Shown in pieces: positions 26,397 through 36,878 of a stretch of DNA of 64,000 nucleotides. Position 1 is the stretch's first letter; each line of letters opens with the position of its first letter. Source of the stretch: Isoetes taiwanensis. Taxonomy: Eukaryota; Streptophyta; Lycopodiopsida; Isoetales; Isoetaceae. The DNA lies in contig JAJEKV010000056.1 in the NCBI GenBank assembly GCA_021234155.1, positions 4,511,330-4,575,329 of the forward strand. The letters are read 5' to 3'. The notes below the pieces were generated by a model. It was given only the letters and a program-made list of their open reading frames with translations, ran no database searches and had not been told where the DNA came from. The position numbers were made by a program, and so were the translations under genes.

Positions 26397-28350
26397 AATT
26401 GTATCTTGTAAAGTCACATCTTTAAATTAGTAGCTAGAATTTATTATTAGTCATTTCACATGTGAATCGTGGGTGAGAGGACTTAGACGCTTGCATTTAT
26501 AGCTTCCAAAATAAGGGAGGTTTCTCACCACGTAACCATTTTGGAAGGATAACCATGTTTTGTGCCTGGCTGCCTTTTAGGTCACCATTTACCGTGCTGT
26601 ATCACATGCCAAGGTAACAAAAAGCAGAGCTATTGTGTGGCCGAAATTGATTATTTGCATTGGGTATGGAACCGACAATCATATACATGGGTCTTGGCGG
26701 GATTAACCCTGTAAGCTCCATTCCTGATGGTCTTTTGCTTGGCTTTCTCTGTATAAAAATGGGTCCAAAGAGAGGCGCTTTGCCGCCGACGGGGCGAAAA
26801 ATGAGAAGCAAAGCCGCACTTCGAATCTTGGGTCTAATTTCCGTGTTCAAAATGTTATCGAAGATGTATCCAATGTGCGGCACCCACTAGAGCCAATATA
26901 AAAGTGAAAATGTGAGCCCTGTCTATGACAATCTAGAAGCCCGGCATGTGCTTACAAGACAGAGGCCCTTCCGCTTGGAGGACGCTTCAAATGAGGTCAC
27001 AATCGTTTTAATAATTCATGATTAACACTAGATATTGTTATAAAAATCACGGATGTTTTTTTCCGGTGGTTCTACTTGCTGATGTAATATACCAATCGAG
27101 TAGGATGTTGCGCTAGAATTGGTGCAAGTAGACCATGTTATGCTATTCTTTTAACAATAGAATGATTGTAGTTCAGTTCTATTTTTACTTAAGCACATTG
27201 CTTGTAATTACAACATTATCATGTTGTTCATGGTTCCTAGGTTTTTCTCTCTTTGCACAAAAGGAAAAGGATGAAAATGGCGGGTTCTTCTTCGCTTACA
27301 CGCTAGTTGCTTTACATTTACCCTTCTTAGGCTAATTTGTAATTGGTTTTTTGCGGGTAACATGTTGAACCCATCTTTTTGTGTTGAAGATGTTGAAAAT
27401 GACGTGCAAAGCATGATTTCCTTGGATGGATGGATGGTCCAAGAAATGCTTGTGTACACGGGAAGTTGTCTCAATTTGGGGTAATTGTATTTTGTTGTAT
27501 CTTTGCCCTTATACTCTTAAATATTTCTGGTTTATGTTATTAGGACAAAGACATGAGCCCTTTGTTATAGATAAAGATGATGAGTCCGCTAGTCTTTTGG
27601 TGGCTTTACTCACGAAAAACAGAAAAATCTAGCATCCTCTAAGACGTACATGTATCAGCTCAAAATCAGCCTTAAAGAAGCTGAAAGCAATCCTTTAGTA
27701 TGGCTGTAATTTATACAGTGGGTCCTGTGTTTGCATGCTTTTCCATATCTACCTTTTTTGCAACGTAAAGTGTGAGGTTAAGATTTGAGTCTTGACATGC
27801 AGACCCTCTTTGTGAGCATTAAGTCATGTTGATTTATTTGCTTGGGACACTTTTCGTCCGGTTTATCTTATGCCTCAACACCTCCTATTTTAGGCTATTA
27901 AATGCTTTTAGAAATAGGTGTGGTGCACCATTAGGCCCATTATTTGTTGAAAAACTGGAAAACCCCTGTAATATTTGGATTCTTAAATATCTAAAATTGC
28001 TGGTCGCTACTCAATTTATTTTGTTAGTTTGTGTTTTTGTCATCTATTTACTCATTTATGGCTAGGAATAATCAGCTTAATGCGAAAATCATTCCTTTCC
28101 TGCATGTCTTAGCTTTTCATTACTAGTGGTTGTCTTGACTTGGGATCAAATACTTGGTCTTCTTTGGGTTCACCCTAGTCTTTGAGATTTCTGAGGCTTG
28201 TTAACTAAAATAAGTTGGTGGTCGTTCAACTTCATACGCATGTCTATATCTGTATTTTCCTCTCTAGCTAGGCATAATGGCTTGGGCCTGGGTCACGCCA
28301 GGATAGACACATTCTCAGGCTTTAGCGAGTGTTATTGTCTGGAGTAAGTT
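26397..28350. other. No recognised gene
   Basis: Short open frames only, including overlapping frames at 26,602-26,890 on both strands and 27,826-28,065. No family signature was found. Confidence 0.3.
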
Positions 28351-28354
28351 TGCT

Positions 28355-28394
28355 GCTAGATTAGATCCTAGCTTTCACTAGGATCTAATCTAGC
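28355..28394. repeat. Perfect 17 bp hairpin
   Basis: GCTAGATTAGATCCTAG (28,355-28,371) and its exact reverse complement (28,378-28,394) are separated by 6 bases. There is no following T-run and no gene adjacent. It could be a small transposon end or a recombination relic. Confidence 0.8.
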
Positions 28395-28674
28395 TAAGAT
28401 TCTACTACTAACTTGGTCCTTGACCGAAGCTAGAGAGGGTCTGTCCTGGAACTACCCAGGCTCTAATCCACGAGTGTACCACATGACTAACAGATATTTC
28501 AATATTATCGTGTTATCAGTATTTCTTTCAATACAAAGAAAGTAGAAAGTAAAGACTTAGCAAGTGAAAAGGGTACAGTAACTTCCCTTTATACTCATAG
28601 CAATATTTACATCTTGGTTGATCGTGATCACCATGTAAATGTTTCATATTTGTGATGAAATTCCAACCTCTTTC

Positions 28675-28868
28675 GTGTTAACGACAACCTAGGTAGCAAA
28701 TTGGAGACAATTGGAGGAGAGAACCCGTACCTGCAGCCAATCATGCAAACGTTAGCAGTAATCCCGGTAACGATGCAAGGGCCAAAAGGTACATTGGGTC
28801 TCTCAGTTTATCACTGATCACCAATTGTATCCTTTTGCCCTGAGTAAACATTAACAAGAAAGATAGAT
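28675..28868 (-). repeat. Dispersed repeat R-C, inverted copy
   Basis: The reverse complement of this stretch matches about 60,590-60,770 and 63,685-63,865. Shared phrases, read on the minus strand, include 'gggcaaaaggatacaattgg', 'gacccaatgtaccttttggc' and 'ccaattgtctcc'. Part of a larger repeat whose other sections are near 58.6-64 kb. Confidence 0.75.
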
Positions 28869-29256
28869 GGAATCAAAGCTTGAGATTATTCATAGCTTAA
28901 GTTTTGAGATAGTATAATCAGTTATAATCCTAAAGCAAATCCTGCTAAAGGCATGTTCCTAAATTAAGCTCGAAGCTTAACAACCACTTTAAAAATGGTT
29001 TAACAAGCTATTATCCAGCCTATGTATTTATAAGATTAACTCCAAGGCATTAAAATTATGCCAATACTTTTTATAGCAGTTAATCCAAAAAGCCAAATAT
29101 CTGTTATAGCACAAATCACAGCCATGATTTATGCTCAACTTTTCAGAATAGAACAAGGTAGACTAGCCACAACACATTCATACTTCATTTTGATCAATGT
29201 TGGAAAGTCAATGCTAGTTTTAAGCCGCATGCCATATTTCGCGCTATGGCAGGCAG

Positions 29257-29586
29257 TTGTTGTTGCTGGGTAGTATCTTTGACCTGGTTATTTGTAATGG
29301 GCTGGCACAATGGCCGTCTTCCAGTCGCTACACTTGTAGACAGGAGAACCAAGGGGGCGGCTCCAGTGTGGTGGATTATCTGCTGGTTGAGGAACGGGAT
29401 CTGCACCTGGTTACTCATTTTTCCATCGGGACAGACACTCGGGATGAGGAAGTAGATTCGGACCACCAGCCCCTCTTCATGAATCTCCATTGGGAGGCTT
29501 CCCGTGCACCTGCTGCCTCAACACACCGGGTGCCCCATTTGCGCTGGACTCACGACTCGCGGGGACCTATGCCAATTTGCGCTTGA
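29257..29586 (+). pseudogene. LINE APE-endonuclease C-terminal fragment
   Basis: The 109-codon frame reads FDLVICNGL near residue 8, 'SSVVDYLLV' at 36-44 and 'SDHQPL' at 68-73. These are the last conserved blocks of the apurinic-like endonuclease that nicks target DNA for LINE insertion; the SDH histidine is catalytic. The N-terminal catalytic blocks (N, QE, D-x-N) are absent, which fits a 5' truncation. The ORF ends in a non-homologous tail after about residue 85, where the frame is lost. Confidence 0.75.
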
Positions 29587-30162
29587 GCATGATCCGGCGG
29601 GGACTGCCGCTGAACTCCCCACACTTCAAGAGCAACCTGCCGAAGTGACTCGCCGCTTCGGGTAATGCCGAAAGATGCTTTGGGAGAGGCCGCCACGGGC
29701 GAACCCGTGCACTACCACCTTTCCCCCGCGAACAAATGGTTTGATGATGAGCGGGAGCTCAAACGCGACACTCCGGCAAGTCACTGATCCCATCTCCCGC
29801 CCACAGGCCATCAGTCAATACCGCTCCTTTCTCAAGAACAAGAAGGCCAGATACCTTGCAGAGCATCAGCAACAGATGTTTGGTCTCTGGACGGCACCCC
29901 GTGACATTCGGAGAAGGGTCTTGAGCAAGCTGCCGACGACCCACGGGGAACATCACCTCGAAGCAATGGGTATAAAAGATTTTGCAACAAATTGCACGAC
30001 CTCGGGGTAGGGCACCAAATCCCTCCACAGATAGGCATGGCTCTAGTTATCACGTAAGGGGATGTTATCATGGGCCTACGCCGTCTAGCTAATGGGAAGG
30101 CGCCAGATTTAGATGGCATGCGTGCGTAACTTCGGAAATGGTACGGGCCTCCACTCGGTGCT

Positions 30163-30838
30163 TTGTCCTCACGGCATTATTCAATAAAGCATTGCGAGAA
30201 GGCTTCCCTATGCAATGGACCACTAGCGAGTAGTGCCCATCTACAAAGCGGGGGACCCTCAATGCCCGCCAACTACCGGACTATCATGGACTCTCTCTTT
30301 GCAAAGCTGTTGGTGGCATCCTTGAGCGGTGACAATATGGGCGAGGGAAACGAGGTGCGAGCTCTTACAAAAGGCGGGTTCCGCCCGGACATTCCACCAT
30401 TGATCATATCTTCACTCAAGCACATTAATTGAGGATAGCGGGGAATCACCCGTGTAACACATGCTTGTTGTTTCGTTGATTTTGCAAAAGCATTCGACCA
30501 CGATACCCGCAACAAGCTTCGGGGACTGATTGCGGCAAATTTGGGGACCCCCGGACTTGCAGGGAATCGCGGTATATAGGCTGTCACGAGGCATGCTCGG
30601 GCCGTATCACATCAGCTAAAGCGGCAACCGTGTCAGTAGCATTGGAGTGCGTCGGGGTTGCCCCCTCTCCCCCACACTCTTTGGTCTATACATTGATCAG
30701 TTGGAAGATTGGCTCTCTGAGCATGGAGGCGCAGGAGCACATCTCATGCATCACACAATCCGGCAACTCATATATGCCGACGATGTCAACCTCATGGCCT
30801 ATACTCCAGAGGACATGCGTCACACCGGATGCTCTTGA
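30163..30838 (+). pseudogene. LINE reverse transcriptase core, frame-broken
   Basis: An open frame from 30,163 includes 'MPANYRTI', the NYR-x-I block of motif 2. In a shifted frame 'FAKAFDH' follows, the motif A region. The frame from 30,647 reads 'RRGCPLSPTLFGLYIDQLE' (motif B) and then LIYADDVNLMA, with YADD at 30,773-30,784 (motif C). At least three frame changes separate the motifs. The GCPLSP-x-LFGLYID pattern is one I associate with LINEs in algae, lycophytes and ferns; this is recall, not a search. It cannot encode an active enzyme. Confidence 0.8.
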
Positions 30839-30890
30839 CACTTTTGCCACTTCACCGGCATGAAAGTGAACTTGGCCAAAACTAGGGTCT

Positions 30891-31592
30891 TTGCTAGTTG
30901 CATCGTCCCGTCAGCCAAGGCTTCCCACCTTCACTTACCAGGGGCAAGAGGTAGAGGTGGCTCCAACCTACAAGTACTTGGGCATTGAGTTCTCAACTAC
31001 CACCCATTGGGATGCGGCTATCAGGTTGCGGGTCACGGCGGGTTGGAAAGCACTATATGCCATGCAGAACAACAGCCACAAGGCAGAGTTGTACGCCTGG
31101 GGCCACCAGTCACATTTGTTTCGGGCCTTGGTTGAGCCGGTCCTGTTGTATGGGGCAGAAGTGTGGGGTCCGGTCATCTCCCTCAACACATGGAATGACC
31201 TCGAGCAGGTGCAGAAGGCTTTCTTGGCACGAGCCTTGGGGGTGAAGTCCACAGTTCCGTACCAGATCCTACTCCAGGAGACAGGCTTTCTACCCCTCCA
31301 ACGGGCTGCATTGGAACGCCATATCGTTTACTTCCAAAAGGTGGTCGCTATGGCTGATACACGCTTGCCCCATCTTGCTTTAGCCACAGCGATGGGTCCC
31401 CAACGCCTCAAATCCTGCTGGAAAGACAAGCAAGCTCAGTGGTTCTCACGCTGGGGCGTGCAGACAAACAGATGCGTCCAGGTCAGGACAAAGAAAGATC
31501 GCGAGGCACTTAAACAATACCTAGATGCAACTTTCCTTCGCAAGCTCTGGGATGCAGAGGCTCTGACGCACGTTAAGCTGGCACACTATTAG
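30891..31592 (+). pseudogene. LINE ORF2 C-terminal region (post-RT)
   Basis: A 233-codon open frame that begins at the end of the RT palm ('VAPTYKYLGIEFS', the Y-LG block of motif E) and runs through the thumb-like and helical tail (ALVEPVLLYGAEVWGP, LERVQ-like motif, ALGVKSTVPYQILLQETG). It stops at 31,590. A further coding stretch in another frame near 31,700-31,860 carries a C-x-C-C...H...C pattern with 'CHTLQICPAF', the usual Cys/His end of such LINEs. The open frame is long but is only a fragment. Confidence 0.75.
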
Positions 31593-32165
31593 CAGCAAGT
31601 CAATCCTAGGCTCACAAGAGGCCCGCGACCAAGATTACTTGTACACCCAAATGCCCATGAAGAAGCCGCCAGACTTATAGCTTCCATTCGAACGGGTGCA
31701 CATCGCCTCCGCATTGAAAACAGGCGTTGGGCTCGGGAAGCACGAGAGCAAAGGCTTTGCCAGTGTTGCCACCATGGCGTGATTGAGGATGAGTGTCATA
31801 CCCTCCAGATCTGCCCGGCATTTGCCCATATCCGAGAGAGGTATGTTCGACTACTAGTGCACCGCCACCGTTGCATCGCTTATTGACTACGGCGTCGATG
31901 GGTTTCTTTGGGGTCATACCTCCAAGAGGTTATGGATGCACGGACGCTGTTTGTGTCCTGCGGGGGACGGTCTTGAACTGCCCTATGCAATTGTACAATG
32001 TGCCAAAGATGCTTATTATCGCTAAGGTTTTTCCCTCGGAAAACCCTTCGTGGGGGTTTTTTAATCCGTCGCTGGCAATATGCTTGTCGCGCCTAGCTTT
32101 TTGTTTGGGTCCCATAGGCCAATTGGTCTCCGTGGACGCTAAAAACTTATTCTATTCTATTCTTA

Positions 32166-33660
32166 ATCATTTCGTAGCTAGGCTTTTGGTACAGCCGAAA
32201 CCTACACAAACATGGCCATTCCAGCATGTCTCATAAGTTTGTGGTTGATTATTTGCATTCTTGCATGCCATTCTTGCAGCAGAACGGGGGATAAACGGTT
32301 GTCACTAAGGCTTGTACCATCAGTTAAAGCCAATAAAGGCAAAAAACTCTTTCAGTTATGCTATTCATACACAGGGGAATCGATCCATTATATATTCGTA
32401 GTCCCTTATGCATTTTTCTAGAAAACATTTTGTGCAAACAAATGCTAACCTGTACAAATGTAGAATCGTGTATTGGCATGGTTGCAGTCGAACCAGCAAA
32501 GGGACCATCTGTCTTGTACATTCTATGCCATAAAACTCTGCCATAGATCACAGATAAAACTGAATGCCTTTGTATTTTCGACACATTTCTGATAATTTGT
32601 GCACAGCAAAATCATTTGCCATCCATTATCTTGGAATCAGAATAGGTGCATCTTTCAGCTATGGCAACCCTGGTATAGATTCGAGAGTAGCATTTAAATA
32701 CATAAACTGCAAATCGATCATCAGCATCCTAAATCTGGGATGAGCGGACATTTTCCAGCAAATCCGGCACCATACCTCCTTGTTCTGGTCGAAAATGGAA
32801 GATTCGACCTGTATTCCATGGCCAAGGCAGATTCAACATGCATTTTCGAAGCTTGCCACGATGCCTTGATCTCTTTGCCATCGATTTGGCACTGCCCTTA
32901 TGGGTGACAGTTTTGGCGCCATGAGCACGCCATCAAAATAGGGCTACAGAACCCTAAATCGATTCACAAAAAGACCTTAGAATTTTTCCAGAGTTTATGT
33001 TCAGAATACTTTTTTTTGTTGCCACAAGATGCAACTTAACTATCTAATATCCGATTGTATTTCCAATTGTACCATATAACCATGTATTCTATATAATAAC
33101 CACGGTTGCATCAACAATTATCATCAATTTTCTTGAACAAAGCCCTTTCATATAGCTTAAAGATATCGTATCATGCAAGTAGGTTCATGCATGCAAAACT
33201 TTTTAGAAAAGCCAACACTTGGCAAGCATGGCATGACCCAACTTTATATGCCTTTATAAAATTTACATGTACCATAGCCAAGTTGACCGTGGTGCCTTTT
33301 GTATGTTATGCACCTAATTTATTGCATTATATGCACCTTCCTTTTTTAGCAAGGCAACATCTTGTACATAAGTTCTATTTTCACACCCGTATAGCCATCG
33401 AAACAAATATTTTAACATGTGCTTCCACTTATTCCATTGGATACCAAATAGTATGGCCATGGAACCATATAGTTCAAGATTTAAATTTTGGAAATTATTT
33501 TGCACCACTTTTATTCCACTTTAAGCATTCCTAGGCCCGAATCAAATCTCAAGGCCACATTAAAGGCATGGTCATCAAATGCAAAGCTTCCAATGTTCTC
33601 CATTATGAAATTTTGTATCATTTTTAAAGGTCTTATATAGACCAACATTTTTTATGGCTA
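32166..33660. other. No recognised gene
   Basis: AT-rich sequence with short unconvincing frames (for example 33,106-33,534). No repeat or family signature recognised. Confidence 0.3.
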
Positions 33661-33712
33661 TGTGTAACTCAGTGGCTTGTGTAACTCAGTGGCTATGTGT
33701 AACTCAAGTGGC
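33660..33712. repeat. Short minisatellite at the end of the truncated element
   Basis: 'gtgtaactcagtggct' occurs three times in succession (33,662-33,712), the last with one extra base. A single related 'gtgtaactcaatagc' lies at 36,829-36,843, beyond the other end of the minus-strand element copy. Confidence 0.75.
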
Positions 33713-34391
33713 TGGTATCTATATAGCTATCGGTATAGTGTAACAAGCTATGTGCATACCCTCTTTGGGGCTCTGATCCTTTTCTCTTATCCCTATTGCT
33801 TTCCAGCACCCATTGTTTAATTTGCCATTTAATGAATGCCTTTGTTTCTTCAATTCTGTTTGTACAGAATTTCCCTAACTTTTCCTCCATATATTGAACT
33901 GTTTGTTCCCATGCCTTCATTACTTCATCTATAACGTAGCCTGTATTAGGACTTTGAAGATGAATATGGTTTAATCCATACTTTATATTATCCCTAGCAT
34001 ATAGACATATGTCTATAGAAAGGGAAATGACATGTTCCGTTTCATCTTCTCCTTTCTTTAAGAAAGGCCTAAACCATGCTATTTTTGTACACTGACAGTT
34101 CAAATTATCATAACATGAGAAGTTGCAAAAGGTGTCCTTGGGTTTATACCATGAGGATTTGATGCTAGGAAGATACTTCCAACCATAAATAATATTACTC
34201 AGGATATCCGGATCTTCTATTTTTAATCCCTGTAGACAGCATATGCCAAATAGCTTTTTCAAGTTAACTAATTCCATAATTCTATTTACATACAATATAA
34301 GTAAGTGTATATAAATGAATTTTTTGGGGGATTCTTTCATGACTTTCCAACGTCCTTTATCTAACACAAGATATTTCAGTTCAGCTTGCAT
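33693..34391 (-). pseudogene. Retroelement copy 2: N-terminal RT module, 3' truncated
   Basis: This 232-codon minus-strand frame carries the same N-terminal module as the RT at 21.0-20.6 kb. 'YGWKYLPSIKSSWYKPKDTF' matches FGWRYISNLKDMFYKPK, followed by a C-x-C pair (CQC), 'EHVISLSIDICLYARDN' and a GL-x-x-I end. The frame runs directly into the minisatellite (SYIDTSHLSYT), so the rest of the RT, including GIPMG and YxDD, is missing. The module is conserved in both copies although the sequences are well diverged, which suggests it had a function in the family. Truncation happened at about 33.75 kb. Confidence 0.65.
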
Positions 34392-34468
34392 ATCCTGCAG
34401 AGTTTTATTAAATTTCAGTCCTTAAAACAAGCCCTATTTAGCATAACAACAACATTCACAACAATCAA

Positions 34469-36121
34469 TTAATTATTCCAACGATAATTTAGGTTTCTTG
34501 GTCTTATAGGTGACTCATTTTGCTGCTGGAATTGTGTACTTCTCACCACCTGTACACTATCAGACGAAGCAGGACCAGACCAATTTCTTCCTCTACCATA
34601 ATGGCCAGATGGAGGTCTTCCAACTCTAGAATTGGTTGCACCTCTTCCAACCGCATTATTGTTGCCTCTTCCCCTTCCCCTTCCAGAACTTCCAGCCTGG
34701 CCACCCATGTGAGGTTCTGAAAAATTACTTCTTTCTCCCCGTCCCCATCCCATGCTTCTAGATCTCCCTCTATAACCACCTCTTCCCCTTCCTCTTTTAT
34801 TAGGAGAAGTTAAATTATCCGCAAAATCCCTATTTCTCTTTTGCATCACTGGCGTATTGACTTCTGAAAAACTAGGTGGCTTTATTAGCCTTTCAATGTA
34901 TCTTAACCCATTTTCATTGTTGCTCTGACCAAACATCCTGGCTTCTGGTTGAGTGACATACTCCAGCAACCCTTCCATCATTAATTTTCTAATAAAATGA
35001 AATACTAAACATTGCTGGATTACACTTTCTATTGCAGGATTGCTGGTCCAGTTCATGAATTGGCTCCACCTAGATATGACAGAGTCTCCTTTGAAGAACT
35101 TTTCAATATTATTCATCATGTACCACAGCACATGATCAAACCATAGTACTCCAATATAATTGCATGTCTTCAGAGGGTGTGGGCATCTGCAGTAGGGCCT
35201 TTTCCAGTTTGGCCACCTAGTCTCATAATCCTTACCTCTTGTCTTACCAGTGGTGGGCATATCTTTTTTTGCCAAGGCCAACATAGATTCTTCTGGACAC
35301 TTTGTTGAGTCAAACATAGCTAGGTTATATTTCAGTATAGGTGTCTCTTTTTCCAGAATGTTGGTCCCTTTTCTTGCAAAATTCACATATTTATCCATCC
35401 ACGTTGAAGGTTCAGAATTTTCATTTTCAATCCCACCAAGATAATAATATGCTTCAACTGGGATTGGGGCCAATAGATTGAAAGAATAGAGCTTCCATGT
35501 TCTATTATTTTTTTCTGCTGCCCATTGCTCCACAAATCTTCTAGGCACTACAGGGGTAGGGTATCTTTTGAAAAAAAGATAATGATTATTCATTTTACTC
35601 ATCTGTTCAGCTGCAAAATCCCTTGATATGGCCTGTGCCTCCTCATCCAGTTTAATTCCCTTGAGCTTAGGGTTCATACCATCTGGCGTAATGTGCGCTG
35701 CACTTTCAGTTTCTTCGTCATCTCTAAAATATTGCATAGGGTATTTTTCTCCATTTACCAATTTCAATTCTTTAAACTGTTCTAACACCCTCATACATTT
35801 ATCAATTTCAGCTATATCTGATTCCAGCATATCCGATATTTGGGATTCGAATGTCTTCAATTGTTGAAGAACATTACCCCCAATTCTATACGTATAGAAG
35901 AGCTTAAACCAATGGGATGCATCAAGGGAACTAAGAATTGAAAACTCATCCTCACCTAGTGCATTTTCTTTATTCAAGATGTACTCGTGTAATCCTGCGG
36001 CATCCGCCATCAACACCATGATGTTTTGAACAACGGGAATTGGGATCCATTGATTTTCTCCATACCCGATATCTTTGAGTTCCTGAAGCCATTCTATTGC
36101 TCCTTCTTCTTGTTCAGGAAT
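34469..36121 (-). CDS. Retroelement copy 2: ORF1 with RGG-rich tail
   Basis: An intact 516-codon frame from the ATG at 36,019 stays open upstream to 36,121, where an acceptor-like 'ttgtatag' precedes it. It is therefore probably exon 2, as in the first element. The upstream part reads E-E-G-A-I-EWLQELKDIGYG, matching EWLPELAKLGY of the other copy. Residues 276-308 hold C-R-C, C286 and 'VLWFDHVLWYMMNNIEKFF', the conserved module. Residues 408-478 are rich in RGG/GRGRG repeats, typical of RNA-binding tails. A basic KRNRD and KRGRGRGG stretch could serve nuclear entry. ORF1 of the first element lacks this tail. I propose an RNA-packaging role by position and composition; no known Gag domain is recognised. 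No SAP-like exon was found upstream. Confidence 0.6.
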   Translation of the reverse strand: MPEQEEGAIEWLQELKDIGYGENQWIPIPVVQNIMVLMADAAGLHEYILNKENALGEDEFSILSSLDASHWFKLFYTYRIGGNVLQQLKTFESQISDMLESDIAEIDKCMRVLEQFKELKLVNGEKYPMQYFRDDEETESAAHITPDGMNPKLKGIKLDEEAQAISRDFAAEQMSKMNNHYLFFKRYPTPVVPRRFVEQWAAEKNNRTWKLYSFNLLAPIPVEAYYYLGGIENENSEPSTWMDKYVNFARKGTNILEKETPILKYNLAMFDSTKCPEESMLALAKKDMPTTGKTRGKDYETRWPNWKRPYCRCPHPLKTCNYIGVLWFDHVLWYMMNNIEKFFKGDSVISRWSQFMNWTSNPAIESVIQQCLVFHFIRKLMMEGLLEYVTQPEARMFGQSNNENGLRYIERLIKPPSFSEVNTPVMQKRNRDFADNLTSPNKRGRGRGGYRGRSRSMGWGRGERSNFSEPHMGGQAGSSGRGRGRGNNNAVGRGATNSRVGRPPSGHYGRGRNWSGPASSDSVQVVRSTQFQQQNESPIRPRNLNYRWNN

Positions 36122-36870
36122 CTATACAAGAAACCACCTAGTCAGATAACTTTATATGACGTCCAAAGTTTATGTATACAACTAATAGATATAGACTATG
36201 TCTATGATTTTGTTAATCATAGGACATAAGGTGGTAACCATTATCTGGTCAAATTTATATGTATATATATGCTATTTTTTTTAGCAACCTCCCTATATTA
36301 GGGATCTATATTACTATTAGCTGTAAGAAGATTTTACCTTTGTCATCTCATATTTATCTGCTAGAGTAATAGATCCGAAATATTAATGTACTTTCTTACA
36401 ATCCATACAACAATTAGTTACTGCACATGATGAATGAATACTCGATTTGCGCTTAAATTTCTATCTTCTTGTGTTCAAGTGGGAAAAGCTCACCTGCCAC
36501 CATCCAAAACCAAAAACATGTGTTAGTACAGATGCATGGTATGGGAAGACAGGTGTCAGTGCTTTTTATACAACCCCCCTTGTTATCGGTGTCGTGAGCA
36601 ACAAGAAAATTTAAGCCATTCTTATATCATCATGCAGTAAATCCTACCTTTCAAAATGTTCACATTCCCCTATTACGTTATCTCATCCTATTATTTGAGA
36701 ATCACAAACGAATAATAAACGAACAATAAGAAAACATCTTAATCATATTCCAGTAGAAGATTATTTATTCATTCAGTTACTATTTTACCAGCAATATATA
36801 TATAGATACCGATGTATATCTATCTATATAGTGTAACTCAATAGCATATATATACATATATATACAAGTA
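36122..36870 (-). promoter_or_regulatory. Putative leader or promoter region of retroelement copy 2
   Basis: In minus orientation this stretch precedes ORF1. It contains the 120 bp block shared with 14,231-14,350 (36,476-36,594), whose TATA-like TATAAAAAG lies at 36,570-36,562, about 440 bp upstream of the ORF1 exon. The outer end has TA-rich sequence (36,797-36,866) and an R-B terminus read in reverse ('tacaagtatttgtactatga'). Promoter activity is inferred only from the conserved TATA-like core and position. Confidence 0.35.
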
Positions 36871-36878
36871 TTTGTACT

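Larger units (their letters stand above)
29246..32165 (+). mobile_element. GC-rich non-LTR retrotransposon (LINE), degenerate
   Basis: Plus-strand remnants occur in LINE order. The C-terminal part of an APE endonuclease is at 29,257-29,586. A linker ORF is at 29,675-30,010. RT pieces run from 30,163 to 30,838, a C-terminal ORF covers 30,891-31,592, and a Cys/His-rich end lies near 31,758-31,830. The 3' end is probably the short (TTCTA)n-like run near 32,145-32,165. The block is clearly richer in GC than its surroundings. Many frameshifts and stops show it is dead. No endonuclease N-terminus is visible, so it is probably 5' truncated near 29,246. Confidence 0.8.

Noticed and set aside
26602-26890. 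Overlapping frames on both strands as a small gene
   Set aside because: Near mirror-image open frames without motifs; probably composition-driven.
33693-36121. Reading the RGG-rich ORF as a host RNA-binding protein gene
   Set aside because: It shares two motifs with ORF1 of the other element and is followed by the same N-terminal RT module, so element origin is more likely.
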